Shown: positions 53,616 to 64,000 of the stretch, one piece after another
Layout: the number at the start of each line of letters is the position of its first letter
Position numbering within the stretch: position 1 is the first letter of the stretch
Origin: Venturia oleaginea
Lineage: Eukaryota; Ascomycota; Dothideomycetes; Venturiales; Venturiaceae
Assembly: GCA_013176395.1 (NCBI GenBank)
Contig: JABMLP010000017.1
Span: 558,001 to 622,000, forward strand
Direction of reading: 5' to 3'
Length of the DNA: 64,000 nt
Made by a program: the position numbers and the translations under genes
Notes under the pieces: generated by a model
Seen by the model: only the letters and a program-made list of their open reading frames with translations
What the model was told of the DNA's origin: nothing
The model's database searches: none

Positions 53616-55073
53616 ATGGCCACGGTTCGTCCTGATTTCTTCACTCTTTACTCGTCCTTCACCACGAGGCTGGGTACAAGGCTGGATTATTATCCTGATA
53701 GGGTTGGGCGACTGGAGACTGACGTCATGCGTATTTACAGGCTGTCGAGTATGTGTATACTGGCGAAACGCCGTTGAATCGGGAACCGGGGATTGAGGAG
53801 CTGCTTTCGAGGTTGGTATCTCTTTCTTTTGGCTTTATCAAGCAAGAGCTTGGGATGTGTGATGCGTTGTTTCGTGTTGTTTTCCTGTGGAGAGGGTTTT
53901 TGATGCAGTGAGTTTTTGATGCAGTGAGCTGACAGCTTTGATTGATAGCTTCATTACAACCCAGGGCTCCTACGATCGGAATCATAGCGCGATCCTTGAT
54001 ATCGATTCAGCTGCTCATATCCTCCATATCGATGGCGCCGTCGTTACGCCCCTAGAACTGTCCGTTGAGCAGTTGCGCGATGAGTTTCCACAACATGAAG
54101 TCCTTTGTACCTTACAATGTGCTGGGAATCGACGGCATACCATGCGCACAAAGATCAAAGAGGTCAATGGCATAGATTGGTTCGATGGAGCTGTCATGAA
54201 TTGTGTTTGGCGCGGCCCGAGATTGAGAGATGTGCTTGCTAGGGCTGGGGTGAGCGATTCTTTGATGACGGAGAAGGGTTATATTGGACATGCTGCTTTC
54301 GCTTGCTATGACACTCCGTGTCAGGATGATAGCTGGTATGGGGGCAGTATTACCCTGGAAAGGGCGATGCTGAAAGATGGTGATTGTATTTTGGCTCTCG
54401 AGGTCAGTCGGGAATTTTACGTTGAATGAACGTAGCTAACGTGACTTGACAGATGAACGGGGAGACATTGACACCAGAGCATGGAGCTCCTATTCGCACC
54501 CTTTGTCCAGGCATAGCAGGTGCGCGGTCCGTAAAATGGCTCAACCGCATCACACTTCAACTCCAGGAGTCACCCAACTTTTACCAACAGCGCGATTACA
54601 AGATCTTACCACCCGAGGCGACTTGCGTCGAAGAAGCAAAGAAATACTGGCACCTTTGCCCATCCATGATGGACATGCCCATCAACTCTGTCGTCGGTAT
54701 CCCCAAATCCGAGTCTACGATCAAAATTGATGAGGACCACACGGTCGAAGTCCGAGGCTACGCTGTGCCGGAAGGAATCTATGGTCCGGTTGTCAAAGTT
54801 GAGGTGAGTGCTGATGGAGGCGAGACTTGGGTGAGTGCGAAACTTGATTATGGTGGTCATGGAGATATCAACACGCATGAAGGAAGGCGGAAGATTAAGT
54901 GGGCTTGGTGTCTTTGGCATGCGCGAGTCAAGTTCGAGAAAGGAGAAGGTAAGAGAATTGTTTGCCGTGCTACAGATGCTGGTGGAAATTCGCAACGCGA
55001 GGATGGCGTTTGGAATTTGCGTGGAGTTGGGTATAATGCTTGGGGCGAGGCGACCGGTCTCACAGCTGTTTGA
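53616..55073 (+). CDS. Sulfite-oxidase-like molybdopterin enzyme without cytochrome b5 domain
   Basis: Exons are 53616-53624 (tentative start MAT), 53741-53811, 53949-54402 and 54453-55073; about 384 aa. The second exon gives GETPLNREPGIEELL, the usual lead-in. The Moco-binding domain holds the ligand Cys in TLQCAGNRRHTM (about residue 84), then VNGIDWFDGAVMNCVWRGP and RLRDVLARAGV. The join at 54402/54453 gives LEMNGETLTPEHGAPIR. The dimerisation domain follows (AGARSVKWLNRITLQ, VKVEVSADGGETW, WAWCLWHARV, NLRGVGYNAWG). There is no heme or FAD domain, so it resembles plant/bacterial-type sulfite oxidases. There is no signal peptide and no SKL-type end. Substrate (sulfite or other) is inferred from the family. 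The first exon is the least certain part. Confidence 0.85.
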
Positions 55074-55302
55074 GGCTGGCTTGGACACCCATTCTCGTGA
55101 TTCTGGGTATAACAGGTTGATTGAGGCTGTTAACGGTTTCATTATCACAGCTGATATCTTCACGATTGCGAACTCGATCACCGAGCTACGGCTGAGGGAA
55201 ACTATCGAATCTTTGCTGTTAATTATGCGACCACGAAGGCATTACACACCTCACTAATTATTCTAGAGCCGTAAGGCAAAAATCAAGAAAATTCGCGCGT
55301 CC

Positions 55303-56952
55303 CTAAACCGCGACCATTTCGAGAGCATCAAAGCTGACACCACCACTCAGATAGCCCGCACCAGTCTTACCAGTAATAACATTGATCTTCAGAATCTGGT
55401 ACTCGATGGTACTCTTGATCCACGCAGTAGCAGGGATCGTGTACTCATAGACCTGATTATTACCGCGGTAGGTACCGACAGTCAAACTCCTAGTATCCCC
55501 CTGGGTCTTCTGTGCCTGCTGGGGCGCAGCAAAGCTGTTCACATTGATCGCTGGGCGTCCACCGGCCAGTCCTTCAGTCACGCCGATGCGGATCTTGAAG
55601 CTACTGTTGAGCTGGGCGTCTTTGAGACGGAAGTACACGAGGTAGCCGCTGTTGACGTCCTTCCACATGTAGCCTGGGAATTGATTCGCATTGCTCGTGC
55701 CGATGATGAAGTTGCCGGTTTTCCAATTGGCGAGACGAGAGTCGGATGGGTGCATGTAGGTTGGCTTCATGGGCGTGTCTTCAAAGTTAAGGAAACCCTT
55801 TGGTGTACCGTCCCATTCGCCAATGCGCCAAATGACAGGGGCATCCTGAGGGTCGGCACAGGTGATTGTATTCAATGCCAATGTGGATCCAGCGGTGATG
55901 GTGACGGTTCTCGTGTGGACCTCGAGTTCGCTCTTGTACACAGTCAAGGTATAGGTACCGGGGAGAACCTTGTTAATGGCCCAGTCGCCATCCGCGCCAG
56001 CTATGGACCAGTACTGCGCTGCATCGCTCTTGAGACCAACGACGTACTGCTTACCGCTTTTCCTGTTTTCAAGGCCGACACCAGCAACGCCGCCACGCTT
56101 GCTGGCGGGAACCCACCCGTCGATACCGAGGTCATCTATCCATCCCCAATCGGCCTTGCGGGCAAAGAGGTTACTGTTTGGCGCGGCGCCGTTGTCGGTA
56201 AAATGCAGGACGGTGGGGCCTTGCAGGCCGAAACGCATCACATCTGTGTGTCCCATCGTGTAGTGGTATATGTCGTACAAATCGGGACCGCCGGATCCGC
56301 CTCTCCTGATCAGACTTCTGAAGAATGGTCCACCGGAAGCCTTTTCGTGGTTCGATCGGATCAAGTACATGCCCACGTTTGCGTTTTTGTAGTCGACGTA
56401 ATCGTAGTCGATGGTACGACCGTACTTGAAGCCGGAATAATGTTTGCTATAGGTACGTGTCTTGGAGTTTGTTGCTGAGACATCGCCAGCCTCGATGACC
56501 TCTGCGCCATCGGGGATCCAATCCGTATCCGAATTTATATCCTGTGTGAAGATGTTGGGCGGAATGCGGACGATGTAGCGTGAGACGGTGACGCTGGTAT
56601 CGGCTTTGTTCATGAAGATGTAAACATTAGGATTGCCATATCGGAAGACCAAGTCGTGCTTGAGGGTGCCGAATTTGATGTTGACCTTGATAACGTTCTG
56701 GTTCTCGAATTGCTTGATGGTGACGGTGGAGGCGCCCAGTCCGGATTCCACGTGTGAATACTTGTTTCCTTGCCCGCTGTACTCGACACCACGGTATTTG
56801 ATCGAATTCATGTCGCCATTTGTCTTGCTGACCTTGACAATGAGGTTGGCATTGGTGTCGATGATATAGTCCTTACCGTCATCGGTGTAGCCCCACGCCG
56901 CCAAGGCCACAGCTGGAGTGAGAAGGGAAGAAATGAGCGTAGAGAACCTCAT
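55303..56952 (-). CDS. rglA: Rhamnogalacturonan lyase, polysaccharide lyase family 4
   Basis: Secreted enzyme that cleaves the rhamnose-galacturonate backbone of pectin by beta-elimination. Single exon, 549 aa from the ATG at 56952. An in-frame ATG at 57009 would add 19 residues, but MRFSTLISSLLTPAVALA is by itself a good signal peptide ending before AWGY. The N-terminal catalytic beta-sandwich contains GVEYSGQGNKYSHVESGLG, ASTVTIKQFENQ and DWIPDGAEVIEAGDVSA. The central fibronectin-like domain contains LPGTYTLTVYKSELEVHTRT. The C-terminal carbohydrate-binding domain contains WRIGEWDGTPKGFLNFE and ends with GGVSFDALEMVAV. Length and domain order match family 4 enzymes. It lies tail to tail with the sulfite-oxidase-like gene. 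Confidence 0.9.
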   Translation of the reverse strand: MRFSTLISSLLTPAVALAAWGYTDDGKDYIIDTNANLIVKVSKTNGDMNSIKYRGVEYSGQGNKYSHVESGLGASTVTIKQFENQNVIKVNIKFGTLKHDLVFRYGNPNVYIFMNKADTSVTVSRYIVRIPPNIFTQDINSDTDWIPDGAEVIEAGDVSATNSKTRTYSKHYSGFKYGRTIDYDYVDYKNANVGMYLIRSNHEKASGGPFFRSLIRRGGSGGPDLYDIYHYTMGHTDVMRFGLQGPTVLHFTDNGAAPNSNLFARKADWGWIDDLGIDGWVPASKRGGVAGVGLENRKSGKQYVVGLKSDAAQYWSIAGADGDWAINKVLPGTYTLTVYKSELEVHTRTVTITAGSTLALNTITCADPQDAPVIWRIGEWDGTPKGFLNFEDTPMKPTYMHPSDSRLANWKTGNFIIGTSNANQFPGYMWKDVNSGYLVYFRLKDAQLNSSFKIRIGVTEGLAGGRPAINVNSFAAPQQAQKTQGDTRSLTVGTYRGNNQVYEYTIPATAWIKSTIEYQILKINVITGKTGAGYLSGGVSFDALEMVAV

Positions 56953-57435
56953 AGCAGACAAAGCAATGCCAGATGCGGCGGCTAGGAAAGAAAACGAGTG
57001 AGTAGGCACAGAATGAGTCTGTTAACCTCGAGAAGACGAACGAGGAAATGATCCGACGTCGAAGAAATCCATGCTTCTTATATTCCTATGGTTCGATTTT
57101 ACATGATTCGATGTTAATATGCCGACCCATGGACTCGGCGTAGTGATACAAGGCTTCTCCGCCTCAAGGTCGAGGTATAATTAACCTTCCCAAGTGCTCC
57201 TGGTCCGATGCGGCCCGTCAACACGGATCCACGTGAGAGGAACATACCCGGAAGACTTCCACGTTTGGTAGGTGTGCCAGCCGCCGGTTTGCGTGATTGG
57301 CGCGCTGCCTCCATGATGTTTCGGAACGGGCATGTGGAGATAAAAAAGGGTCGACAAGGACCGGGCTCGCTTCGGTGACCCGCCCCCGCTGCTATATGCT
57401 ATTATTACCCTTTTCGGAACATGCAGGAACGGAGG
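56953..57435. other. Promoter region of the lyase gene and spacer
   Basis: Holds the upstream region of the minus-strand lyase gene. No other feature recognised. Confidence 0.35.
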
Positions 57436-59430
57436 TTATTCTTGGTAGCGCGGGTAGGGGCTGTCCAACCTCTGGAGCTGTCTCCGTATCTCACTTTGTT
57501 TTTCTTTTTTTTTCCCTTTAAAAAGAATGGAATGTCTTCTAGGGTATTCGAACCTGAATGTGGTTTCGTAGCAGAAGACTGCTCGCCGTATATCGCCGGC
57601 TTTTACAGCGTCGCGGTAGCGTGCTAGCGCTTTTTCTAGCTGCACACGGGTAGTGTGCTCAAGGTCTTTGTGTACAGCGTCGCCGGTCTTGACCATTACC
57701 GAAGTTCACAGTCGGCTGTCTGCTGGCGAGTGCGTTACTTGAGGATACAGATGAAGTGACTGAAATGAAGAGGGTGTAAGAAGAGGAGCGGGCAGTGGTG
57801 ACAATAACGGTGGAGTATACACTGGTGGAACGTATTTTAGGTTGCTATCATGGGCCGGTCGTGGATTCATCGGGTATCGAGTATTTCCCGCGCCATGTGC
57901 CATCGCAGTGACATCCTCATTGATATCAAATACGTGGCCAAACAAGTCGGCCAGCTCATCAACCTTCTTGGTGTCCACGAGGGATGAGCCCAATCCACCA
58001 AAGAGTCAGTCGCTTGTTGTATGCGTGGCGTCGCCGAACAATCCATCAGACGGTTGCGAATCCGGATGGCCAAATCGTCCACCACTCGACTGAGCCTGTT
58101 GTTGCGTCTGATAGCTGGCTGGCCAAAACTGAGGCCTCCAGATTCACTTGGCGACAATTTAATATTGCTGCCGATGCCTGGTTCTTGCGCGGGTGGTGCG
58201 GCGGGCTGTGACTGCTTGCTACTATCAAAATGACCACTACCCGGTAATGGTTTGACCCAAAGAGGCTGCCACTTATAGGCTGCTGCTGTGGCCATTGAGC
58301 AGGCTCTCCAAAAAGACCGCCTCCCGTGGCCGCTGGAGTAGCACCAGTTGAGGGACTCGTACTCTGCTCAGCGTTTTGAGAACAAGATGCCTCGTAGGAA
58401 GGAACGTCATCAAAAAGACCAGCAGCGGATTGTGTTTGGCTCCCAAATCCGCCAAATTCCGATTGTTGCTGGCTGGCTTCACTGATAGTCTTCTTAGGCA
58501 GACTACCAAATGTATTAGAATTTGTCGGTCGCTACTGTAGGGTAGAGAGCTCGGACTGTTCAAGGGCTCACTGGCCCCAGTCGTAGCTAGCGGTTGCTGC
58601 TGATTCGAGTTAACATTTGCAGGTGCAACGTAGGGTGGCCGAGGCAAGTGCGTATAGTTAGTGGAAGGTATTTAGCCAAAGGGATACTGATTGTGGGGTG
58701 TAGGCGACTGTGGTGTGCTCCCAAACAGAGCAACAAGTCTCTACTGTGAAGTTTGCGGAAGGACATTAGGTCGTTTATGAGCTTCGTACCTTGGAGGTGC
58801 TCCATGAGGTTGTGGCACGTTTTGAGGCGGTGGTAATGCTCCTTGGGCTGGAGTCGCACTGTGAGCGTGAGGCGGCTTTGAATTCGACTTCATCCAAAAT
58901 GGATCCACCGCCATTGTCAAGATATTGCGTATAGGCCTCAATCTCATGGTTGAACTTCGCTGCTGCATCGAATGTAATCTCCTCCGGCGCGAGATCCTGG
59001 CCTATAGAATGCCAAGGACCTGGCTCCTGGGTGACATCAAGGAGTCCCCTCTTGTGCGCCCAACGGATTCCACTCCACATCAGTCCTAACAACAACTTCT
59101 TGTTATCCAACCATCCTCTGCAAGTCCCGTTGTCCCTGCTCTTCGGTCTTGAGGTGATCTGTAACAGACCCTGCTTCCCTTTTTAAGACAAATCTGATAT
59201 GCTCAAGAAATCGTGTCTTTTCTTTGAATCCGACACCCGGATACTTCCCGAGAAGTTAATCAAGTTACTGCAGGCCCATGGTGCAGTTGTCCAGTAAAAT
59301 TCCAAGACTCTCTTATCTTTCAGGAGGCGCAAGCAGAATGATAGATGTCGGAGAGCTCGACTCGTCTACCAATGCTTGCAAGGGAGTATTGAGAGAAAGA
59401 ACCTCGAGCCGGAGCTCTTGAGACCCGGCA
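57436..59430 (-). pseudogene. Decayed gene with FG/Q-rich segments
   Basis: On the minus strand, fragments of one apparent protein occur in changing frames with stops between them. From 5' to 3' these are: LRLEVLSLNTPLQALVDESS (about 59420), a helical stretch LGKYPGVGFKEKTRFLEHIR, then NKKLLLGLMWSGIRWAHKRG and GPWHSIGQDLAPEEITFD. A Pro/Gln-rich part follows, with NTFGSLPKKTISEASQQQ, SEFGGFGSQTQSAAGLFDD, GGGLFGEPAQWPQQQP and GSLFGS. Last is DELADLFGHVFDINEDV (about 57930). The LGKYPG...FLEHIR piece resembles N-terminal helical regions of fungal NLR-like or ankyrin proteins. At least four frame breaks make an intact gene unlikely. The extension to 57436 is uncertain. Confidence 0.55.
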
Positions 59431-60314
59431 GGAGCTGACTTCAAGGCATTTTAGGTTCGCTAAGCTACCTCGTACCTGGCTGCATATGCTGGACGCGTGT
59501 AAAGGAGATTAGCCTCCGATCCTGGAAGCTAGAGAGATGTCGCTCCGCGAAGCATTCCTGAGTACGTACATCACGTCTCTGATGCTGAGTCCGAAAGACA
59601 TGGCAGTTGATGGTTTTGTATATATAGCAGGATAGTAGTTGTTGTCCTATTGATTGTTGAAGTTGGCAGACGACGAAGTGGAAGTGGAGCAAAATACGAG
59701 CACTAACCTATTTTTAGCCACAATCATGTTTGCTTTTTGTCTCAATCGCCCTGGTATACTGGTCAAATTTGTGGATGTGGGCCAAATCGTTTTCAGAGCC
59801 ATGTTCAAATATCGTCTGGTATTTGATTTATCTCAATTTTATAAGAGTCAACAAGATCGTTCTCGTATTGGATGAGATTTCCAGAAAACTGACTTAGATT
59901 GTCGGACGTGAGATGCAACGAATGTGCAGTCATCGTTAGACTGGTACTCGGCTCGGTTTGGATTTTGATTTCTAATTACCAGTGTCACAGCAAGAGCCTA
60001 CATAGAGCGAAGACCCAAGTCCCTTACAGATCTTAACAAAACGTGGCCGCTTGCTCCAAATAACCATAAGCTATTCGAGCCGTGACCTGGCAAGCTCGAG
60101 CCCAGGAAACCGTCTTTTTTTTACGACGAAGCCAAAAATGGATAGGTTCAGTGCCACAGTTCATTCCAGGACCTCCAGGCTCCTTGTCGGTAGCAGATAA
60201 TGAGTCCATCGATGAAGATGCGACCAGTCGAAGGCATTTAGCGAATTTCTATCGCGAGACGGGCCGCGACGAAGACACTGGCCAAATAGGAACACAGTGG
60301 TTCTAACAGCCCTC
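59431..60314. other. Intergenic, nothing recognised
   Basis: Short unsupported ORFs only. Confidence 0.4.
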
Positions 60315-61229
60315 TCAGCCTGGTTTCTTGCTTCGTGTTCGCTTTGTAGTAGGCTTGGACAAGTCTTGAGCGTCTGCCTTCCGTTTCTTTCCCTCTGATG
60401 ATCTCGATGGCGGTGACTTCTGATTGCGCTTGGTCTTTTCATTGATCACCGGTGACGGTACCTCATCATCTTCGTCATCCTCATCCACGTTGGTGTCCTC
60501 TCTTTCGTCGCCGAGATCTACCTGCTCCTTTCCAAGCACGTAGGCGACTTTCTCGATATCGAGACAGTTCACAGGTCGATGAACAGCAGCCATCCGATTC
60601 TGGAGATGCTCGCACTTTACTGCCATACTTTCCCACTCCCTCGGTGTGTATCCGATCTGTCTCGACCACCCTTTGCCCGACTTCTTCAACGGTGTTTTGT
60701 TATCATGTCGATCCGTGTGCATGCCGTCCCAATGCATCCACCGGAACAGCTCGTCGGAAAAGAAAGGTATATTTGAGGGATCGTAGCAGGAAGCAAGAAG
60801 GGCGGCCGTGGCTGGGCCAATTCCTTTAAGATTCTTGGCCAACTGTTTCACCATGTCCTGAGTCGGCTGGTCGGTATTATTGAAGGCGTCTTTGGTAGTG
60901 GTTTTGACCAGCTCTTCGCTGTTGGACGCGACTAACTTGGCTAATGAAGGTCTGAAGGTGCCATGCTTTCTACGCGTCACAAATCAGTACGATGTTGGTT
61001 TCTGGTTAGAGAATACTCACAGCTTCCATTCCACCAGTTTTTGAACCTCCTCCCTTTCTAGCCAAGCTCCTCCCTTCTTCCCGCGCCTTTCCTTGAGCAG
61101 GTCTGGTACTGTGACGAAGCGGTACTCGTCGAGATCGCGCAAATTGTCTGGCACAACATCTTCGTATCGACTGAGGTACGTGGCAAACTCTTTCGGGGTG
61201 ATTTTCTTGAAAGATAAAGATTCAGCCAT
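60315..61229 (-). CDS. Conserved-looking protein with helix-hairpin-helix-like motif and basic tail
   Basis: Exons on the minus strand are 61229-61021 and 60969-60315; the intron is 61020-60970. The product is 287 aa. The start is MAESLSFKKITPKEFATYL. The splice gives EWKLKHGTFRPSLAKLV. KNLKGIGPATAALLAS at about residue 125 is a helix-hairpin-helix of the DNA-glycosylase type, followed by PFFSDELFRWMHWD. After about residue 215 comes an acidic stretch (DEDDEDDE) and then a Lys/Arg/Ser-rich tail ending KRTRSKKPG. This points to a nuclear nucleic-acid-associated protein. I see no catalytic Lys/Asp pattern of an active glycosylase, so activity is not claimed. Confidence 0.75.
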
Positions 61230-62090
61230 GATTCCTATGTTGTTGCCGACAAGATGCATGGATAAAAGCGTCAAGATGGACGCGATAAAGAAGAAAGCTT
61301 CGCGTCATCACGTGCAATTTGTATCCAGCATTAGAATGTATTCATGCCATCGATTGAAAGGGAAGTAAGACAGCTGAACACCATGAAGGCCAGTAAGAAT
61401 GTTATGTTGATGTAGTTGAAGTTGGTTGGATGAAGCGCTTTTTGATGCTCGGATGATTCTGACAAACTGTCTCCCCCAAACTCAACCAACCCAATCTCCA
61501 TCACGTCCTCGCTAGTTCTCAATCTCAGTGTTGAAACAAAAAAATACTTCTCAGAGACTTTTCAAATTGCATGGGCTGCGGGAGAGGTAAACTTGCGCGC
61601 TCAAAACCATGAAGCATGTACTTGTATTATATACACACAGTGGGTACAGCTTCTGCAAGCTTCCACTCTTGTCGCAACCCCCAAAGTAGAGTCATTCTAA
61701 TAGGTGATGTATGAGAGAGAATGCAACCATGTGTGCTATCGCTATCCGCCGTTCCAAGCCGCCTACCCACCAGTCCCCGACCAGACCCAAACGACCTATC
61801 CACGACAATTGTGCATTAGGGGACTGTACACGTTTCTTTCCACACGACTGAGGTCTTCCGCGCCACTGTGGGATGGAATCTCTACAAACACGCATGCTTT
61901 CGATCCACCCCAAGTTAGAGAACACCAGACGCCAAACAAGAGAGCAAACCCAAAGAGAAAGGCAATCAAGCAAAGCTGCCGCGCTAAATGCTCAAGGACG
62001 TGGCGAAGCTAGAGCACAGGTTAATTCATCTGTGACATTGTCGCTTCGTTCAATCGTGACTGCATAACTTCGTCTATCACCATGCTTTAA
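61230..62090. other. Intergenic
   Basis: Between the HhH gene start and the 3' end of the ubiquitin hydrolase gene. Nothing recognised. Confidence 0.4.
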
Positions 62091-64000
62091 TCATTTGATG
62101 AAGATCGAGTCTGCGCGATTCCAGTTATTACGAGATTTGCTCAGGTGATCCAATCCCAGGGAGGTTTCGCCGGATGTCATTTTATCCCACAAAACATCGT
62201 CTGTCAACATTGTTAGTTTAACGGCATGAAAGCAGAGATAGTGTGATTATAAGCTTACCATCGGTAAGGTATTCAGCTTTGGTGTATGACGAACGAGGAA
62301 CAACCGCAAATTTGATCCGCTCTAGCGCTTTGCCCTTGATCCCCGTACGCTTCGAAAGTCTCTCCTTGGTGTCTTTGAAGATCTCGCCTTTTTTCATCAA
62401 GAACAAGAAAGGTACCCCGTGTGTTTTGCTCGTTTCTTTGTCGAAATGCAAAGCCGGCACAAGGTATTCATTCTCTTCGTCGATCTCGCCTATAAATTCA
62501 CCTTCGGGTGTTGGCTCAGCGTACAATTGAATGAACTCATTCAAGTTGGCGACTGGGTATGAGAGTGGGCACTCTTTGAAGATCTTGCATGCGTGGGTCT
62601 CGTAAACGCGAACACGGCCTGCCATTTCGTCGGTGATGTGCCCAGCAGGGGTTTTGCGCCGCAGTGCCGCAACGATATCAGCAATAGTCCCGTTTTTCGG
62701 AACCAGAACTTCGTAAGTCTCTTCTTTTGTGAGTCCTTCAGGTAGCCATGTCACTTTAATGACCTTGCGTGTTTCCAGTTCACTTAGGCTGACTTCGAGG
62801 ACCTCATAGTAAAGCGCGTCGTTTCGCTGGTTCAGAGCTTGGCCGTATGTTTGAAATCCGGGGGTGAGCATTGCTCCGAGATTGTGGTGCGTGACATGTC
62901 GTAATGGTGCCTTGGGCCTCCCGTTTGTAGCATTGACGGGACAAAAGCGGATGTGGGTGGGGTCTACGTCTGGCCCAAGGTGCTCTGCAACCTTTTGTGC
63001 AAGCTGTGTGTAGTTCATTCTCTTGGATAATTCGAGTTCAAATTCCTCGCCGTCCTCGGGCGTCTTGGGAGCAAACCTGACCTTGGTTTTGTGAAGGAGA
63101 AGGTCGTAAAATTCCCTCACGTCCGTGTGTTTGCCAGCAGCTGCAAACACAGATAGCCTGAAGGGGATATTAGTATTTGGATCAACTTGGCAGGTTTATA
63201 CTCACTCCTTCTCCGAGTAAGTCCTTTGCACTGTTATGACATCGCCGTCTTGAATTTCCGACTGTGCCAGTGTCTGCTTGCTCTTTATGGGCTCAATCAT
63301 GTTGTGCTTGATTTCCTGGCGGTTGTTGTTAGCACAAGTTCCCGAACTCAACGGCAAAACTAACCTCGAACATCTTGAAGCTTGTGCCCACCGGCCACCC
63401 CATAATCTTCAGGACATGCGGGGCGATGTCTGCAGCCTTGTCCTGTTGTAGCGCGTAAAAGTGACCCATGCCGAAAAGTGTCTGCTGTTCAACATTGAAG
63501 TGCTTCAAAAATAGAACAATAGGTCGTGACGCAGGGTTATCGCCACTATATGCATCTCCAAACACAACGTTTCCGTCCGCGTCCGTCTCGTCAGAGACCT
63601 CCATCCATACACGGAAATTTGTGCTCTTGGTTCCATAGCGATTAGCTGCATCTTCGATGCTCATCTCTGGTTCGGAAAGAGGTCGGTCGGGCCGTGAGGT
63701 CCCGTTCTGCCTGTTCACAACCGCCCATGGTCTACACTTGCTGACCTCCAGCCCCATATCCGTGGCCACATGAGCGATGAAGTTCTCAACCGACATGGAC
63801 CTTTGGACGCGGAAAGTTCTTGGCCGCGTCTCCTCGGAGACGAAATCTTTCCAAGGGACAATGTCGAAGCCTTGGAAGGCTTTAAAGTTCTTATCCGTCG
63901 CAACACTGACTTCCATGTAGAGATGAGCCTCTTCACGATCCTTTCGTAACTTCTCAGCATGCAACCTCTCTCTTGCGAACTTCTCCGCGAGATGCTCCGG
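62091..64000 (-). CDS. Ubiquitin carboxyl-terminal hydrolase, USP7/Ubp15 type, C-terminal part (5' end outside window)
   Basis: Exons on the minus strand are 64000-63365 (continues beyond the window), 63315-63206, 63157-62259 and 62200-62091. The introns are 63364-63316, 63205-63158 and 62258-62201. The catalytic domain is not in the window. What is visible is the tandem ubiquitin-like region typical of USP7 relatives: FARERLHAEKLRKDREEAHL at the catalytic domain border, then RTFRVQRSMSVENFIAHVAT, KPIVLFLKHF-type sequence, KTKVRFAPKTPEDGEEFEL and YYEVLEVSLSELETRKVIKV. The last two exons join as YLTDDDVLWDKMTSGETSLG, and the protein ends HLSKSRNNWNRADSIFIK, the characteristic C-terminal end of these enzymes, which in USP7 stimulates catalysis. 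Regulation is not visible. Confidence 0.9.

Noticed and set aside
55681..56478. Plus-strand ORF of 265 codons
   Set aside because: It is an antisense shadow of the rhamnogalacturonan lyase gene, without domain signal.
57530..57600. GGTTCGAATACC on the minus strand as a possible tRNA T-arm
   Set aside because: The T stem does not pair beyond two or three bases, and no acceptor, D or anticodon arms fit.

Overview
The window is nuclear DNA of a filamentous ascomycete (Pezizomycotina). The genes carry short GT-AG introns, mostly 48-60 bp. The content is typical of these fungi: a Tlg1-type SNARE, a DMATS-type prenyltransferase, a CipC-like protein, a HET-domain protein, a PL4 rhamnogalacturonan lyase, Tad-like LINEs, Fot/pogo-like DNA transposons and a chromodomain Ty3/gypsy element. 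Leotiomycetes is my best guess for the class, but I could not test it.

Layout: 0.3-7.4 kb holds host genes: a Tlg1-like t-SNARE, a four-TM membrane protein with a long Ser-rich tail, and an isolated aromatic prenyltransferase. At 8.5-12.4 kb lies an internally deleted LINE with a clean 13-bp target duplication. At 12.5-25.4 kb is a second gene block: a peroxisomal enoyl-CoA hydratase/isomerase ending in SKL, a deleted Fot-like element, a CipC-like gene, a Ser/Pro-rich protein, and a divergent pair of large unrecognised genes (782 and 1103 aa) that share a promoter region of about 150 bp.

25.8-47.2 kb is a transposon-rich island. It holds two 201-bp solo LTRs of one family, two Fot/pogo-like elements in opposite orientation around a complete gypsy element with identical 176-bp LTRs, and two further solo LTRs of another type. 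It also holds an old LINE into which both a solo LTR and a second LINE have inserted, a HET-domain gene flanked by degenerate repeats, another deleted Fot-like element and a tRNA-Thr(TGT). Target duplications let the order of most insertions be read.

From 48 kb to the end host genes return: a secreted copper-monooxygenase-like protein, a broken BTB gene, a small secreted protein, a sulfite-oxidase-like molybdoenzyme, rhamnogalacturonan lyase, a decayed gene with FG/Q-rich segments, a helix-hairpin-helix protein with a basic tail, and the C-terminal part of a USP7/Ubp15-type ubiquitin hydrolase that runs off the window.

The genes do not form one pathway. The strongest candidate for something undescribed is the divergent 782/1103-aa pair at 19.3-25.4 kb. 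All exon structures were read by eye from splice motifs, reading-frame continuity and family resemblance; no database search or transcript data were used.
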